64,000 nt of DNA from positions 1 to 64,000 of the forward strand of contig JAOTVV010000004.1 of assembly GCA_029863245.1 (NCBI GenBank), read 5' to 3'. Shown here piece by piece: positions 7,879 through 16,064 of this stretch. The position numbers were made by a program, and so were the translations under genes. The stretch's first letter is position 1, and every line of letters begins with the position of its first letter. The stretch is from Gemmatimonadota bacterium (GTDB lineage: Bacteria; Gemmatimonadota; Gemmatimonadetes; Gemmatimonadales; GWC2-71-9). The notes under the pieces are model-generated. The model was not told the origin of the DNA and did not search any database. It saw only the letters and a program-made list of their open reading frames with translations.

Positions 7879-8256
7879 CTAGCGCACAGCCACCTTCACC
7901 CAGCTCGCCGTGTCCTTTCGCTCGTAGTCCACATACTTGATCTCGACCGTCAGACCCACCTCCAGATCACCGTATGTCCCTGGGGTGTTGGTCTGCCGCA
8001 GAGTCGATCGGTCCAGCCAGATCCGCGTTTGCTCCACGATCCGAATGGTCCGGCTTCCCGCCTCGCTTTGGACCGTGATGGTTCGATTCGCGGCATCGAC
8101 GGCCGTGATTTCTCCCAGGTAGGCGTACTTCCCGGAGATTCCGGGAGAATACCCGATGGGGATGTACCGCTCGGTCTGTTCCTGTGCGAATGCGCTGGAA
8201 CTACCGGCTGCTAAGAACAGCAGGGGCACGATGAGACCGATGATTGGCTTACGCAT
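7879..8256 (-). CDS. Small secreted protein, unknown function
   Basis: The 125-residue product has a signal peptide (residues 1-24, cleavage near AFA-QEQ) and then a short beta-rich domain: LGEITAVDAANRTITVQSE and RTIRIVEQTRIWLDRS. This resembles small OB-like DUF5666-type domains that repeat a 'conversion into itself' strand pattern, but the match is loose. GGGAG lies nine bases before the ATG. It is downstream of no obvious partner and lies next to the cytochrome gene on the same strand. Confidence 0.6.
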   Translation of the reverse strand: MRKPIIGLIVPLLFLAAGSSSAFAQEQTERYIPIGYSPGISGKYAYLGEITAVDAANRTITVQSEAGSRTIRIVEQTRIWLDRSTLRQTNTPGTYGDLEVGLTVEIKYVDYERKDTASWVKVAVR

Positions 8257-8294
8257 GGCAATGACTCCCTTGGTCTTCGTGTGCGGCCGTGTTC

Positions 8295-9650
8295 CTATCT
8301 CGGTTGTACCAACTGGGCACGTGCACGTTCCTGTGCTCGCATGGCGCCTTCGATCAGGCTGCCGGAGTACGCGCCCAACGCCTGCTCGATGAGGGCTCGC
8401 GATGCCTCGAGTTGCCCGACCGCTTCGGGATGGAGGCCACCAGCCCGCAGCACAAAGACGGCGTCTCCCGTCTCCTCGAGCGCCCTACCAAGGAGGACCC
8501 GTGCCCGTGCGGGAGATGCCTGCCTGCTGCGCTCCAACAAAGCGATCGTCTCCCGAATGTTCTCGAGCGCATTGATGACGCGGAGAAAGGCCGCGACGGC
8601 AACCACCTGCGTTCCGTCGAGATTGATCCCGCTGCCCGTCGCGCCTGTGATGAGCTGTCCCGCAGGAGAGTTGTTGAAGGCATCACCGTTGTAAAAAGCA
8701 ACTGATCCTTCGATGGTCTCCACCGAGTTGTTGTGGAAAAACGGTCCCGTGTCGGCGGCTTCGACGAGCGGTGGCGTATTGAAGTTACCGTTGCCGGGAG
8801 AGCCCTGGCCATCATCCGGAGGGACGAGCTCGCCAGTGAGATCGGCCGGCTGGTCGGGCAGATCCTCTACCCCGGTATTGAAGTTGAGATTCCCGGCCCC
8901 CTCACCGAAGATCGCCGGATTGCCGTTGGCCCCCGCGTTGAAGTGACACGCGTTGCATTTTCCCGAAGCGTTGTCGAGGAAGATCTCCTGGCCCCGAGCC
9001 GCAACCACACCCTTGAGCGGAAGTGGCAGCTCCAGCTCCTCCTGACGCCCGAGCGAGAGCATGAATGCCTCGATGGCGTCCAGCTCATCGTCCGTGGGAA
9101 GGCGGAAGTCGACACCCGGTATGCGGTTCAAGGTGCGTGTGTAATGCTGAATCACCGCGCCGGTCGTGAAGGCTCGTAACGAGCCATCCCCCGGCGAACC
9201 GTCCCCAGACCAGCCGGTCTGCGGTCCCTGTGCGCTGTTCACTGACGTCCGAAGGGCCAACGTATGTGGGATCCCACGCATGTTGAAATTGTTGGCCAGA
9301 TCGTCGAACCCGTCCTGATTCTCGACAATGAGCCCAAACGCGCGCATGAGGCGCGGGTTCTCGAAGTTCTCGGCAAGATCAGGATTGGTTTCGGCCACGA
9401 AGAGCGGGTCATCCGGCGGTAACGTCGCGATAAATGCCGGCGAGAGCCCGAAGTTGTCCTCCGCCCGATGACACGTTCCGCACGTCCGCCCATTCCCATT
9501 GAACGTTTCCTCGAAGAAGAGGCGTTCGCCCTCTACAACGGGGTTCGGGGCGGGAGGCGGCGCCGGCGGCACACACGTGGTGAGCGCGATGACACCAAGA
9601 GTGAGAAGCGTCGTGACGGCGAGATGCCTTTCAAGATGGCCCTGGTGCAC
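8295..9650 (-). CDS. Di-haem cytochrome c lipoprotein (cytochrome c peroxidase/MauG-like)
   Basis: The 451-residue protein starts with a lipoprotein signal (lipobox LTTC, Cys26) and a Pro-rich linker. Two c-type haem sites are clear: CGTCH (residues 57-61) and CNACH (near 243). The text between, including a predicted small-molecule access region and conserved His/Met residues, fits the bacterial di-haem peroxidase/MauG superfamily, which handles peroxide or oxidises protein partners in the periplasm. The C-terminal 80 residues form an extra helical tail. GTG at 9650 is preferred because GAGGG lies upstream and the signal peptide begins there. Confidence 0.8.
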   Translation of the reverse strand: MHQGHLERHLAVTTLLTLGVIALTTCVPPAPPPAPNPVVEGERLFFEETFNGNGRTCGTCHRAEDNFGLSPAFIATLPPDDPLFVAETNPDLAENFENPRLMRAFGLIVENQDGFDDLANNFNMRGIPHTLALRTSVNSAQGPQTGWSGDGSPGDGSLRAFTTGAVIQHYTRTLNRIPGVDFRLPTDDELDAIEAFMLSLGRQEELELPLPLKGVVAARGQEIFLDNASGKCNACHFNAGANGNPAIFGEGAGNLNFNTGVEDLPDQPADLTGELVPPDDGQGSPGNGNFNTPPLVEAADTGPFFHNNSVETIEGSVAFYNGDAFNNSPAGQLITGATGSGINLDGTQVVAVAAFLRVINALENIRETIALLERSRQASPARARVLLGRALEETGDAVFVLRAGGLHPEAVGQLEASRALIEQALGAYSGSLIEGAMRAQERARAQLVQPR

Positions 9651-9823
9651 GAGAATACCCTCAAGAAAAGGGGCGGGCGGCGAACGAAGCTGTGGTGCTG
9701 CGAACGGCGGGGCACCACACTGTGCTTCTTGCAGCAGGCACCCAGAGGCCGGGCGCGATTGCCTGCATAATACCGTAGCCTTGGAGAAGATCAAGCGCCT
9801 GGTGGCATTCCGGCGCGTCAAGC

Positions 9824-9857
9824 GCAGAGGGCCGGCGTCGCCGCGCCGGCCCTCTGC
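9824..9857 (-). terminator. Strong 14-bp hairpin downstream of the DUF4440 gene
   Basis: Arms GCAGAGGGCCGGCG and CGCCGGCCCTCTGC are perfectly complementary with a 6-nt loop. It sits 15 bases past the stop of the minus-strand gene and before the cytochrome gene. No real T-run follows, so termination is inferred from position and stem strength. Confidence 0.5.
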
Positions 9858-9871
9858 ACAGAACGCTGCGA

Positions 9872-10318
9872 CTATGGCATGCTGCTATTCCAAATGTCGC
9901 GATACAGCATCCACGTACCACCGACGTTCTTCCACACCGCGATGTAGCGTCCGTGGTCCCGGTGCGAGCCATCCGCAGCCGTATCGACGAAGGTGCCCAC
10001 TTCGACAGCCATGCCGTCACCCTGCATGATCTCGACGGGCGTGATCTTCATCTGCGACCCGCCAGCCGCTTCCAGCGCGCCGCCGAGGGCTTGCATGATC
10101 GCCGCCCGACCCTGTGCCGGCTCCATTCCGGGCGCCATCAGAACCGCGTCTTCCGCGTAGAGCGCCGCGACGGCGCCGGCATCGCCCGAGTTCCAGCCAG
10201 CCGCCCATGCCACGGCGCCGCGATGAATCGCGGCTTCGGCACCTGAGTCCTTCTGACCGAGAGCGGTCGAGGGGAGTGCGAGCAGAGCCCCGCACAGGAT
10301 CGGTACGAGTGAACGCAT
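9872..10318 (-). CDS. Secreted DUF4440/SnoaL-like (NTF2-fold) protein
   Basis: A signal peptide (residues 1-21, cleavage after STALG) precedes a 127-residue NTF2-fold domain: helix AAIHRGAVAWAAGWNSGDAGAVAALYAEDAVLMAPG, then strands ending in GRYIAVWKNVGGTWMLYRDIWNS. This is the standard DUF4440 layout; members are ketosteroid-isomerase-like and their substrates are mostly unknown. I chose the ATG at 10318, where the signal peptide starts, over an upstream in-frame start. The gene is followed by a strong hairpin. Confidence 0.8.
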   Translation of the reverse strand: MRSLVPILCGALLALPSTALGQKDSGAEAAIHRGAVAWAAGWNSGDAGAVAALYAEDAVLMAPGMEPAQGRAAIMQALGGALEAAGGSQMKITPVEIMQGDGMAVEVGTFVDTAADGSHRDHGRYIAVWKNVGGTWMLYRDIWNSSMP

Positions 10319-10489
10319 AGTGGGTGCCTCCGATGTGAGATGAGAGCGCAGGTTCCACCCGAGAGCCGCATCGCCCAGCGAGCTGCGCAACCCAACAAAG
10401 ACGCGGTGGCGAGATTCTGTCAACTCTGTGGGCGGAGTTTTGCCTTACAGCGGGAGCAGTTCAGCCAAGAGGGGCCGTTGTAGGCCGGT

Positions 10490-11053
10490 TCATTTCCCGA
10501 CGGCCCGTTTCACCGCATCGGCCACCTCTTCCACGGTGCCCGTGCCGGGGACGATCGTCAGCACTCCCAGCTCGCGGTAGTACCCAACCAGCGGCGCCGT
10601 GGATCGCCGGTATACGTCAAGCCGCTGTCGGATCGTCTCGGGGGTCTCGTCGCTGCGGGCCTCGGCGGACGCCCTGGCGAGGAGCCGTCGGACGAGCTCC
10701 TCCTCGGGCACATCGAACAGCAGGACCGCCCGCGCCCCCTCCCCCCGCTCCGCGAGCAATCGGTTCACGGCCTCGGCCTGCCGGATGGTGCGAGGAAAGC
10801 CGTCCAAAACGATCCCTCGTTCAGCGTCCGGGGATGCCAGCTGTTCCCCAACGAGGCGCACGATGATCTCGTCCGGCACCAGCTCGCCTCGATCCATGTA
10901 CTGCTTGGCTTCGCGTCCCAACTCGGTGCTCCTTTGAACGGCGTCGCCGAGGAGCTCGCCAGTGGCGATCGTGGGCACGCTGAGCCGACGCGCGAGGATC
11001 GCACCTTGAGTGCCTTTGCCGGAGCCGGAGGGACCAAGGAGGATGATGTTCAT
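10490..11053 (-). CDS. adk: Adenylate kinase, short-LID form
   Basis: The enzyme catalyses ATP + AMP = 2 ADP in the cytosol. The P-loop GPSGSGKGTQG is at residues 8-18; the AMP site includes TGELLGDAV and DGFPRTIRQAEA; the LID segment is short (RRLLARASAEARSDETPETIRQRL), lacking the about 27-residue insert and Cys cluster of long forms. At 187 residues it is complete. The ATG at 11053 begins the usual MNIILLGPSGSGKG start. Its place among accessory genes, away from the ribosomal-protein operon where adk often lies, suggests it might be an extra copy; that cannot be tested here. Confidence 0.9.
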   Translation of the reverse strand: MNIILLGPSGSGKGTQGAILARRLSVPTIATGELLGDAVQRSTELGREAKQYMDRGELVPDEIIVRLVGEQLASPDAERGIVLDGFPRTIRQAEAVNRLLAERGEGARAVLLFDVPEEELVRRLLARASAEARSDETPETIRQRLDVYRRSTAPLVGYYRELGVLTIVPGTGTVEEVADAVKRAVGK

Positions 11054-11086
11054 CAGTAGGTGCTCGGTGGTTGGCAACAACGAAGC

Positions 11087-11093
11087 GTTAGGC
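11087..11093 (+). other. Isolated GTTAGGC box
   Basis: This 7-mer matches the attC right box and lies between the divergent adenylate kinase gene and the next plus-strand gene. No convincing left box is found within 150 bases, so on its own it is weak. It is listed because the same box recurs before other accessory genes in this region. Confidence 0.2.
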
Positions 11094-11243
11094 GGTCACG
11101 GTCTCCGGTCAAGGTACTACCAGCGGCCCCCTCGTGCCGAAGCGACTCGGACACCACCGCTCCGCGGGGGGCCGCGCTCTGCGGGCACGTCGCTGGGACG
11201 GCGGTTTGCCCCTGACCTCGGCTCCAGCGATCTTGCAGCCGTC

Positions 11244-11954
11244 ATGACCGAGCGACGATACAGCGAGGAGGAGGTCGCCGCCATCTTTGAGCGGGCCGCC
11301 GAGGTGCAGCAAACCGCCCGGCGTCAGCTCCCCCCGGGCGAGGGCATGACGCTCGCCGACCTGCAGGATATTGGCCGCGAAGTCGGGATTGCACCGGAGT
11401 TGGTGGCCCAAGCGGCGAGATCGATGGATCAGGGCGGCCGCGCAGCGTCACGGACGTTCCTTGGTCTGCCGATCGGCGTCGGACGGACGGTCGAGCTCGA
11501 CCGGCGGCTCTCGGAGGAAGAGTGGGAGCGCTTGGTCGTTGACTTGCGCGAGACGTTCGACGCGCGGGGCACGGTGAGATACGACGGCCCGTTCCGCCAG
11601 TGGACCAACGGCAACCTGCAGGCCCTGCTCGAGCCCACAGCAACCGGACACCGGATCCGTCTCCGAACCATCAAGGGCGACGCCCGTGCCCTGATGACCG
11701 CGGGGCTCGGGAGCCTCGGCGTCGCGGCGGCGGTGCTGATCGCTTCGGCCGTGGCCGGTGGACTTGGCGACCCGGGGTCATTGGCAGGTGTTGGACTCCT
11801 GTCTGCCATCGGGTTTGGCATGCTCGGGATCGGCGCGCTCCGCCTGCCGGGCTGGGCAAAGCTGCGCCGGCGTCAGATGGAGGGAGTGGCCGCGCGGCTG
11901 GCGCTGGCGGCAGAATCGCAGCCCACTGACGATCCGCTTATCGAGGAAGGCTGA
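11244..11954 (+). CDS. Hypothetical membrane protein with N-terminal helical domain
   Basis: The 236-residue product begins with a helical domain (RRYSEEEVAAIFERAAEVQ through IAPELVAQAAR), a pattern often seen before membrane anchors in soil bacteria. A middle region with scattered strands follows, then two adjacent membrane spans near residues 150-172 and 178-200, and a charged C-tail. I chose ATG at 11244, where the conserved-looking helix starts. Enzymatic motifs are absent. It stands divergent from adk with about 190 bases between them, enough for promoters in both directions. Confidence 0.6.
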   Translation: MTERRYSEEEVAAIFERAAEVQQTARRQLPPGEGMTLADLQDIGREVGIAPELVAQAARSMDQGGRAASRTFLGLPIGVGRTVELDRRLSEEEWERLVVDLRETFDARGTVRYDGPFRQWTNGNLQALLEPTATGHRIRLRTIKGDARALMTAGLGSLGVAAAVLIASAVAGGLGDPGSLAGVGLLSAIGFGMLGIGALRLPGWAKLRRRQMEGVAARLALAAESQPTDDPLIEEG

Positions 11955-12058
11955 GCCTCCGGCGCATCCATCCGGAATCTCTTCGCCTCCTCCGACTGGA
12001 GGCGAGCTGAAGAAACGGCCCGGAACACCACTGCCAACCTTCGACTGGAGCACCAGGA

Positions 12059-12535
12059 ATGGGCGTAGCAGATGGCGGCACCTTGCATCACACGTGTTTT
12101 GTGGTGTACGACGTCGAGAAGGCCGCGAAGGCGCTCGCGGCCTCCCTGTCCATCAAGCCGTGGAACGTGTGGACGATCGAACCCGTGGAGACAATGGTGC
12201 GTGGCAAGGCGGTGCCCTTTTCCTTCCGCGTCGCGATCGCGCAGGTCGGTGGCTCACACTACGAGCTGCTCGCCCCGCGCTCGGGCAAGAGCGTCTACGT
12301 CGAGCATTTGAAGTCGCACGGCGAAGGCTTTCATCATACCTGTATTGCCTACGGGACTCTCGAGGCTATGCGGGCGGCGCGAGACGAGCTCTCGACCCAG
12401 GGACGGGAGATGATCCAGAGCGGGAGCATGGGAGAGCTTGGCGAATTCTGCTACTTCGACATCCGCGAGACCGGTGCCGTGCTCGAGTTGCTCTATCTGA
12501 AAGAGCTTCCTCCGCCGGAGAAGACGATTGCGTAG
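12059..12535 (+). CDS. VOC-family protein, two-module, methylmalonyl-CoA epimerase-like layout
   Basis: This 158-residue protein has two VOC modules: LHHTCFVVYDVEKAAKAL (first metal His near residue 10) and FHHTCIAYGTLEAMRAARDEL (second His near 92), with a late Glu in GAVLELLYLKE. The His/His/Glu set is the metal site of the epimerase/lactoylglutathione-lyase-like branch. The sequence fits a methylmalonyl-CoA epimerase-like or bile-acid-epimerase-like enzyme, but the substrate is unproven. It starts about 100 bases after the previous gene. Confidence 0.75.
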   Translation: MGVADGGTLHHTCFVVYDVEKAAKALAASLSIKPWNVWTIEPVETMVRGKAVPFSFRVAIAQVGGSHYELLAPRSGKSVYVEHLKSHGEGFHHTCIAYGTLEAMRAARDELSTQGREMIQSGSMGELGEFCYFDIRETGAVLELLYLKELPPPEKTIA

Positions 12536-12606
12536 CGTCTCGGGACGCGGCGGTGGCCGTCATGGTGGCGAGGCGCGCAGGTCTGTGATACGTTCGCCGA
12601 ACCACC

Positions 12607-13101
12607 ATGAGCCGCTTCACTGACGCGCTGGTTGTCACCCCGCTGGCCGACGGCAAGACCTGGGTCGTCCTCCGCGATTTCGGCTACGACGTTGGTGCGG
12701 AGGACAGCGGCGACCGCATCGATGTGGCGATCGGCTTCAAGACCGATTTCGCCTCGATCCCGCGGCTGTTCTGGATCGTGCTCCCCAAGTGGGGACGCTA
12801 TGGCAATGCGGCCGTCGTCCACGACTGGCTCTACTGGACCCAGGAACGATCCCGTCGAGAGGCAGACAACATCTTCCTCGAGGGGATGTGCGTCCTCGGC
12901 GTGGGTGGCGTGACGCGAAGGACTATCTATACAGCCGTACGCTGGTTCGGCTGGCTGGCCTGGATCCGTAACAGGGCAGACCGGACCGTCGGCTTCGAGC
13001 GGGTCGTGACCGACCTCCAGCTCAAGGCGATGGTGGCGTCCCGGCGACCCGGGATGGTTCGGCGCGTGGTGGGCTACGCGGCCCGTCGACTCATGCGATG
13101 A
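12607..13101 (+). CDS. DUF1353 family protein
   Basis: The 164-residue protein carries the DUF1353 signature: GFKTDFASIPRLFW near residues 43-56 and NAAVVHDWLYW near 72-82, followed by a helix with RREADNIFLEGM. DUF1353 proteins occur in phages and in bacterial accessory regions; their function is unknown, though the conserved Asp and His residues suggest a metal or catalytic site. The C-terminal 40 residues are basic and may be an anchor. It lies in a compact group of small plus-strand genes. Confidence 0.75.
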   Translation: MSRFTDALVVTPLADGKTWVVLRDFGYDVGAEDSGDRIDVAIGFKTDFASIPRLFWIVLPKWGRYGNAAVVHDWLYWTQERSRREADNIFLEGMCVLGVGGVTRRTIYTAVRWFGWLAWIRNRADRTVGFERVVTDLQLKAMVASRRPGMVRRVVGYAARRLMR

Positions 13102-13115
13102 GCTGACCCGGGACG

Positions 13116-13619
13116 ATGCCAATCCCCACGACGCGAGCGGAGCTGGTAGACATGGTTTCGACGAGCTACACCAAGCTCGAGAAGGAGCTCAAGACCCTCG
13201 AAGCCGACCAAGCAGCACTTCCATGCGTGGACGCTTGGACGATCAAAGACCTGCTCGCCGTGCGTGCCTGGTGGACAGAGCGCGTAGTCGACTGGATCGA
13301 GGCAGGCCCGACAGCCTCACTCGAGCTGCCGGCAGCCGGCTACCGATGGAGCGAGACGCCGCGGCTCAACGCCGCCATCGTGAAGGAACACGCGGCCGAA
13401 TCATACGAGAGCCTCCGCGAGCGATTGACGCGGGGCGTCGAACGTGTGCTCGCGACCATCGACGCCCTCGACGACCGTGCGCTGCTGGAGATAGGGGTGT
13501 TCGGTTGGGCGGGCAAATGGCCGATCGCCCGTTGGATCTCCATCAACACCGCTCGGCAGTACACGACCGCCCGTACCTATGTGCGCCGAGCCGTGCGCTG
13601 CGGCAAACTCGGCAGGTGA
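13116..13619 (+). CDS. ClbS/DfsB family four-helix-bundle protein
   Basis: The 167-residue protein opens with PIPTTRAELVDMVSTSYTKLEKEL and then AWTIKDLLAVRAWWTERVVDWI, the hallmark start of ClbS/DfsB (DUF1706). ClbS protects against colibactin by hydrolysing its cyclopropane, and DfsB relates to damage-inducible DinB-fold proteins; most members have no known substrate. The last helices (IARWISINTARQYTTARTYVR) match the family end. It starts 12 bases after the DUF1353 stop, so the two are probably cotranscribed. Confidence 0.8.
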   Translation: MPIPTTRAELVDMVSTSYTKLEKELKTLEADQAALPCVDAWTIKDLLAVRAWWTERVVDWIEAGPTASLELPAAGYRWSETPRLNAAIVKEHAAESYESLRERLTRGVERVLATIDALDDRALLEIGVFGWAGKWPIARWISINTARQYTTARTYVRRAVRCGKLGR

Positions 13620-13664
13620 AACGCTGATTCACGGCGCCATCACGGACAACCTCGGACGGGACCC

Positions 13665-14081
13665 ATGGCAGAACCCAAGACCAAACCCACCAAAGCGAGC
13701 GTCAAGACGTTCCTGGACAGCGTCAGCGACGAGGCGAAGCGCGAGGACTGCCTCACCGTCATGAAGATCATGAAACGGGCGACGAAGGCCGAACCCAAGA
13801 TGTGGGGCACGAGCATCGTCGGCTTCGGCAGCTATCACTACAAGTACGCGAGCGGCCGTGAAGGCGACTGGCCTCTGACCGGGTTCTCACCGCGGAAGCA
13901 GGCGATGACGCTCTACATTATGCCTGGCTTCGAGCGGTACGAATCACTCATGCAGAAGCTCGGCAAATACACGACGGGCAAGTCCTGCCTGTACGTGAAG
14001 AAGCTCGCCGACGTCGATCTCGGCGTGCTCGAGGAACTGGTCCAACAGTCGGTCAAGCATATCGCGCAAGCCTACGCCTAG
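13665..14081 (+). CDS. DUF1801 family (YdhG-like) protein
   Basis: The 138-residue product contains the DUF1801 pattern: FLDSVSDEAKREDCLTVMKIMKRA, GFGSYHYKYASGREGDWPLTGFSPRKQA and LGKYTTGKSCLYVKKLADVD. It is a small cytosolic protein of the YdhG/DUF1801 fold, with no established biochemical role. It is complete and follows the ClbS-like gene by 45 bases. These families (VOC, GNAT, ClbS, DUF1801, DinB) are frequent in mobile cassettes. Confidence 0.8.
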   Translation: MAEPKTKPTKASVKTFLDSVSDEAKREDCLTVMKIMKRATKAEPKMWGTSIVGFGSYHYKYASGREGDWPLTGFSPRKQAMTLYIMPGFERYESLMQKLGKYTTGKSCLYVKKLADVDLGVLEELVQQSVKHIAQAYA

Positions 14082-14119
14082 CGGTCGTGGACTCGCCCAA
14101 ACCGAGGAGCGCACACACC

Positions 14120-14593
14120 ATGCGCCATTCACCCTGCGTGCTTTGTCTTCTCTTGCTGAGTGCGTGTGCGGCCGGTCGTCCGCCACTCGACGACGCAGAA
14201 CGAGCGGCCATTGCGGCCAGCGTCGACTCCGCAACACGGGCGTTCGAGGATGCCGAGCGGGCGCGGGATGCAGAGCGAGTCATCGCGCACCTGGCACCGG
14301 AGTTCTACATGTACAACGACGGCATTCGCGCGGATTACGCCTCGGCCGCCGCGAGCATCCGACGCTCGCTCGGTTCGTTTCGGCATTTTGAGCCGGGGTT
14401 CGAGAATCTGGAGGTGCGCGTCCTGGGCCCACATGGGGCCGTGGTCTCGTTCACGTTCCAGGACTCGATCGTCGACGGCACTGGACAGCTCCTGCGGTTT
14501 CGCGGACCGACCACACTCGTGTGGGAGCTACGCGGGAACGGCTGGCGCATCACCTATGCGGACGCCGATCACTATCAGGACATACCGCGCTGA
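14120..14593 (+). CDS. DUF4440 (NTF2-fold) lipoprotein
   Basis: The protein (157 residues) has a lipoprotein signal with lipobox LSAC near residue 15 and an NTF2-fold domain: RAFEDAERARDAERVIAHLAPEFYMYNDG and a closing LVWELRGNGWRITYADADH. GAGGAG lies about ten bases before this ATG, so I chose it over an in-frame ATG at 14087. It resembles the secreted protein at 9872-10318 in fold but not closely in sequence. Function unknown. Confidence 0.75.
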   Translation: MRHSPCVLCLLLLSACAAGRPPLDDAERAAIAASVDSATRAFEDAERARDAERVIAHLAPEFYMYNDGIRADYASAAASIRRSLGSFRHFEPGFENLEVRVLGPHGAVVSFTFQDSIVDGTGQLLRFRGPTTLVWELRGNGWRITYADADHYQDIPR

Positions 14594-14615
14594 CAGTGCG
14601 ACCCGTCTGGACGGG

Positions 14616-14810
14616 GTGGCGCGAATCGGGATTGACGGATCCGGTTCGCCCGTCAACCCGGGACCGATACTCCAATACGGACGTACCTGGGCCATCATTC
14701 CGTCGGTCTTGCTCACGTGTGGCGTGGTCGGTTCACTCGTGGGCGCCATCCACGGGCTGTTCCTGCTCCGTATCGTTAGCGACACTTCCTTGGGCGGCTC
14801 CGCGGCGTGA
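14616..14810 (+). CDS. Possible 64-residue single-span membrane protein
   Basis: A GTG-initiated frame encodes a hydrophilic start and one membrane span near residues 28-50 (IIPSVLLTCGVVGSLVGAI), then a short tail. It fills most of the roughly 300-base gap between two clear genes. The ribosome binding site is weak and the frame continues openly upstream in another gene's shadow, so this could be a fragment or chance. Confidence 0.3.
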   Translation: MARIGIDGSGSPVNPGPILQYGRTWAIIPSVLLTCGVVGSLVGAIHGLFLLRIVSDTSLGGSAA

Positions 14811-14889
14811 CGGGGCGGTCCGCTGCATGTGCTCGAGCAACGAGCAACGCCGCTTCACGCTTGACGAGCGACCCCACCGAGAGGCGCGC

Positions 14890-15357
14890 ATGATAGACCA
14901 GATCCTCACGGCGTGGCAGGTCAACAACCGCGTCAACCTCCTGCTGATCGACCACATCGACGACAAGGGGATGCGCTGTACGCTCTCCACTCGCGGCGGT
15001 CGCAGCGTCGTTCGCCAGTTCGCACACCTGCACAACAATCGGATCTGGCACCTGACCCGCCGAGCCAAATCGCTCGCCGCAGATGCACACCTCTTCGACA
15101 CCCATGACGAGCCGGATCGGCACACACTCGCGGCGGCGCTTCGGGATTCGGCCGAGCGAATCGAGCAGCTGATCCGACTGGCGAGCGAGGGTGCACCAGG
15201 CGTTCGGACCTTCAAGCGTGGCTTGATCCCGTACATCGCCTACTTCATCGCCCACGAGAGTCACCATCGGGGCAGTATCCTGCTCACGTTAAAGCAGAGC
15301 GGCCACGCGGTGGACAAGACGATCCGGGATGCGATCTGGGATTGGGACCGGGTGTGA
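14890..15357 (+). CDS. DinB-family four-helix protein
   Basis: This 155-residue protein matches the DinB/YfiT-like fold: an N-terminal helix with NNRVNLLLIDHI, then VRQFAHLHNNRIWHL (first metal His) and YFIAHESHHRGSILLTLKQSG, with the HESHHRG motif that supplies the other metal ligands. Such proteins bind Ni or Zn and are often thiol- or damage-related transferases; no substrate can be named. ATG at 14890 begins the fold. Its stop overlaps the start of the next gene by GTGA, so translation is probably coupled. Confidence 0.8.
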   Translation: MIDQILTAWQVNNRVNLLLIDHIDDKGMRCTLSTRGGRSVVRQFAHLHNNRIWHLTRRAKSLAADAHLFDTHDEPDRHTLAAALRDSAERIEQLIRLASEGAPGVRTFKRGLIPYIAYFIAHESHHRGSILLTLKQSGHAVDKTIRDAIWDWDRV

Positions 15358-15785
15358 GCAGCCGCACCCTGCGCAAGTGGCTCCTGATCTCCACCGGCAT
15401 GCTCTGTGTGGGGCTGGGTGGCGTGGGCATCGTGCTACCACTGCTTCCCACAACACCGTTCCTGCTCCTGGCTGCCGCCTGCTTTGTTCGCAGCTCCGAC
15501 CGCCTGTACAACTGGCTCACGAGCCATCGTATGTTCGGGTCGTATATCAGGAACTACCGCGAGCACGGAGGCATGACCACGCGTGCGAGGATCCTCACGC
15601 TTGTGGCGTTGTGGGCCGGAGTCGGCTACGCGGTGGTCGGCGTCGCGCGCTCTTTGTCTCTCCGTCTCGTTCTGCTCGTCATCGCCGTCTCGGTGACGGT
15701 CTATCTCATGCGGCTCAAAACCGTCACTCGCGACGGGCCTCCCGCGCATGTGCCGACCGGCAAGGGAGAGGCTCCAGGCGCCTGA
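15354..15785 (+). CDS. DUF454 (YbaN-like) inner-membrane protein
   Basis: The 143-residue protein shows the DUF454 signature: LGGVGIVLPLLPTTPFLLLAAACFVRSSDRLYNWL, with two membrane spans at the start, and a further pair near residues 80-120. YbaN-like proteins are inner-membrane proteins of unknown role, often near hem or transport genes. The GTG at 15354 overlaps the DinB stop by four bases (GTGA). It is the last gene before the leader of the exopolysaccharide operon. Confidence 0.78.
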   Translation: MSSRTLRKWLLISTGMLCVGLGGVGIVLPLLPTTPFLLLAAACFVRSSDRLYNWLTSHRMFGSYIRNYREHGGMTTRARILTLVALWAGVGYAVVGVARSLSLRLVLLVIAVSVTVYLMRLKTVTRDGPPAHVPTGKGEAPGA

Positions 15786-15813
15786 CATCGGGCCTCCGAG
15801 AGAGACCCCTCAA

Positions 15814-15952
15814 AACGGCTGAGGCGGCCGAAAGCCTGTCCCCCGATGGCGCCGTTACCGACCCTGTGGCCCATTGGTAACCCTCAGTCACGGGGACGTC
15901 TTTCGTGGCCGGCCGCCGCTACCGTAGGACCCTGGGAATCAAGCAGTTAGGG
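15814..15952 (+). promoter_or_regulatory. Structured leader and GTTAG box upstream of exopolysaccharide operon
   Basis: The 279-base gap before the operon contains a stem AACGGC/GCCGTT (15814-15819 with 15851-15856), enclosing a GGC-CGAAA-GCC hairpin. A second stem, CCTGGG/CCCAGG, surrounds a GTTAGGG box at 15946-15952. The text around that box (CAAGCAGTTAG...AGGCACC) matches the attC-like site near 4205. The segment may be a regulatory leader, a decayed cassette boundary, or both. It does not fit the c-di-GMP-I riboswitch consensus well. Confidence 0.3.
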
Positions 15953-16064
15953 ACCCAGGCACCGCCCCGTCCAGTGAGGCCCTCGATGGACTGAATCTTG
16001 CGTCCAAACCCATGCATCTTTGGCTGTTGTACCACGTCGCCCTGACCGGGTATACCGAAATCGG

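Noticed and set aside
15786-16064. c-di-GMP-I riboswitch before the exopolysaccharide operon
   Set aside because: Some parts (AAAGCC, CGATGG...GTTACCG) recall it, but the GCAAACC and GGGACGCAAAGCC core is missing.
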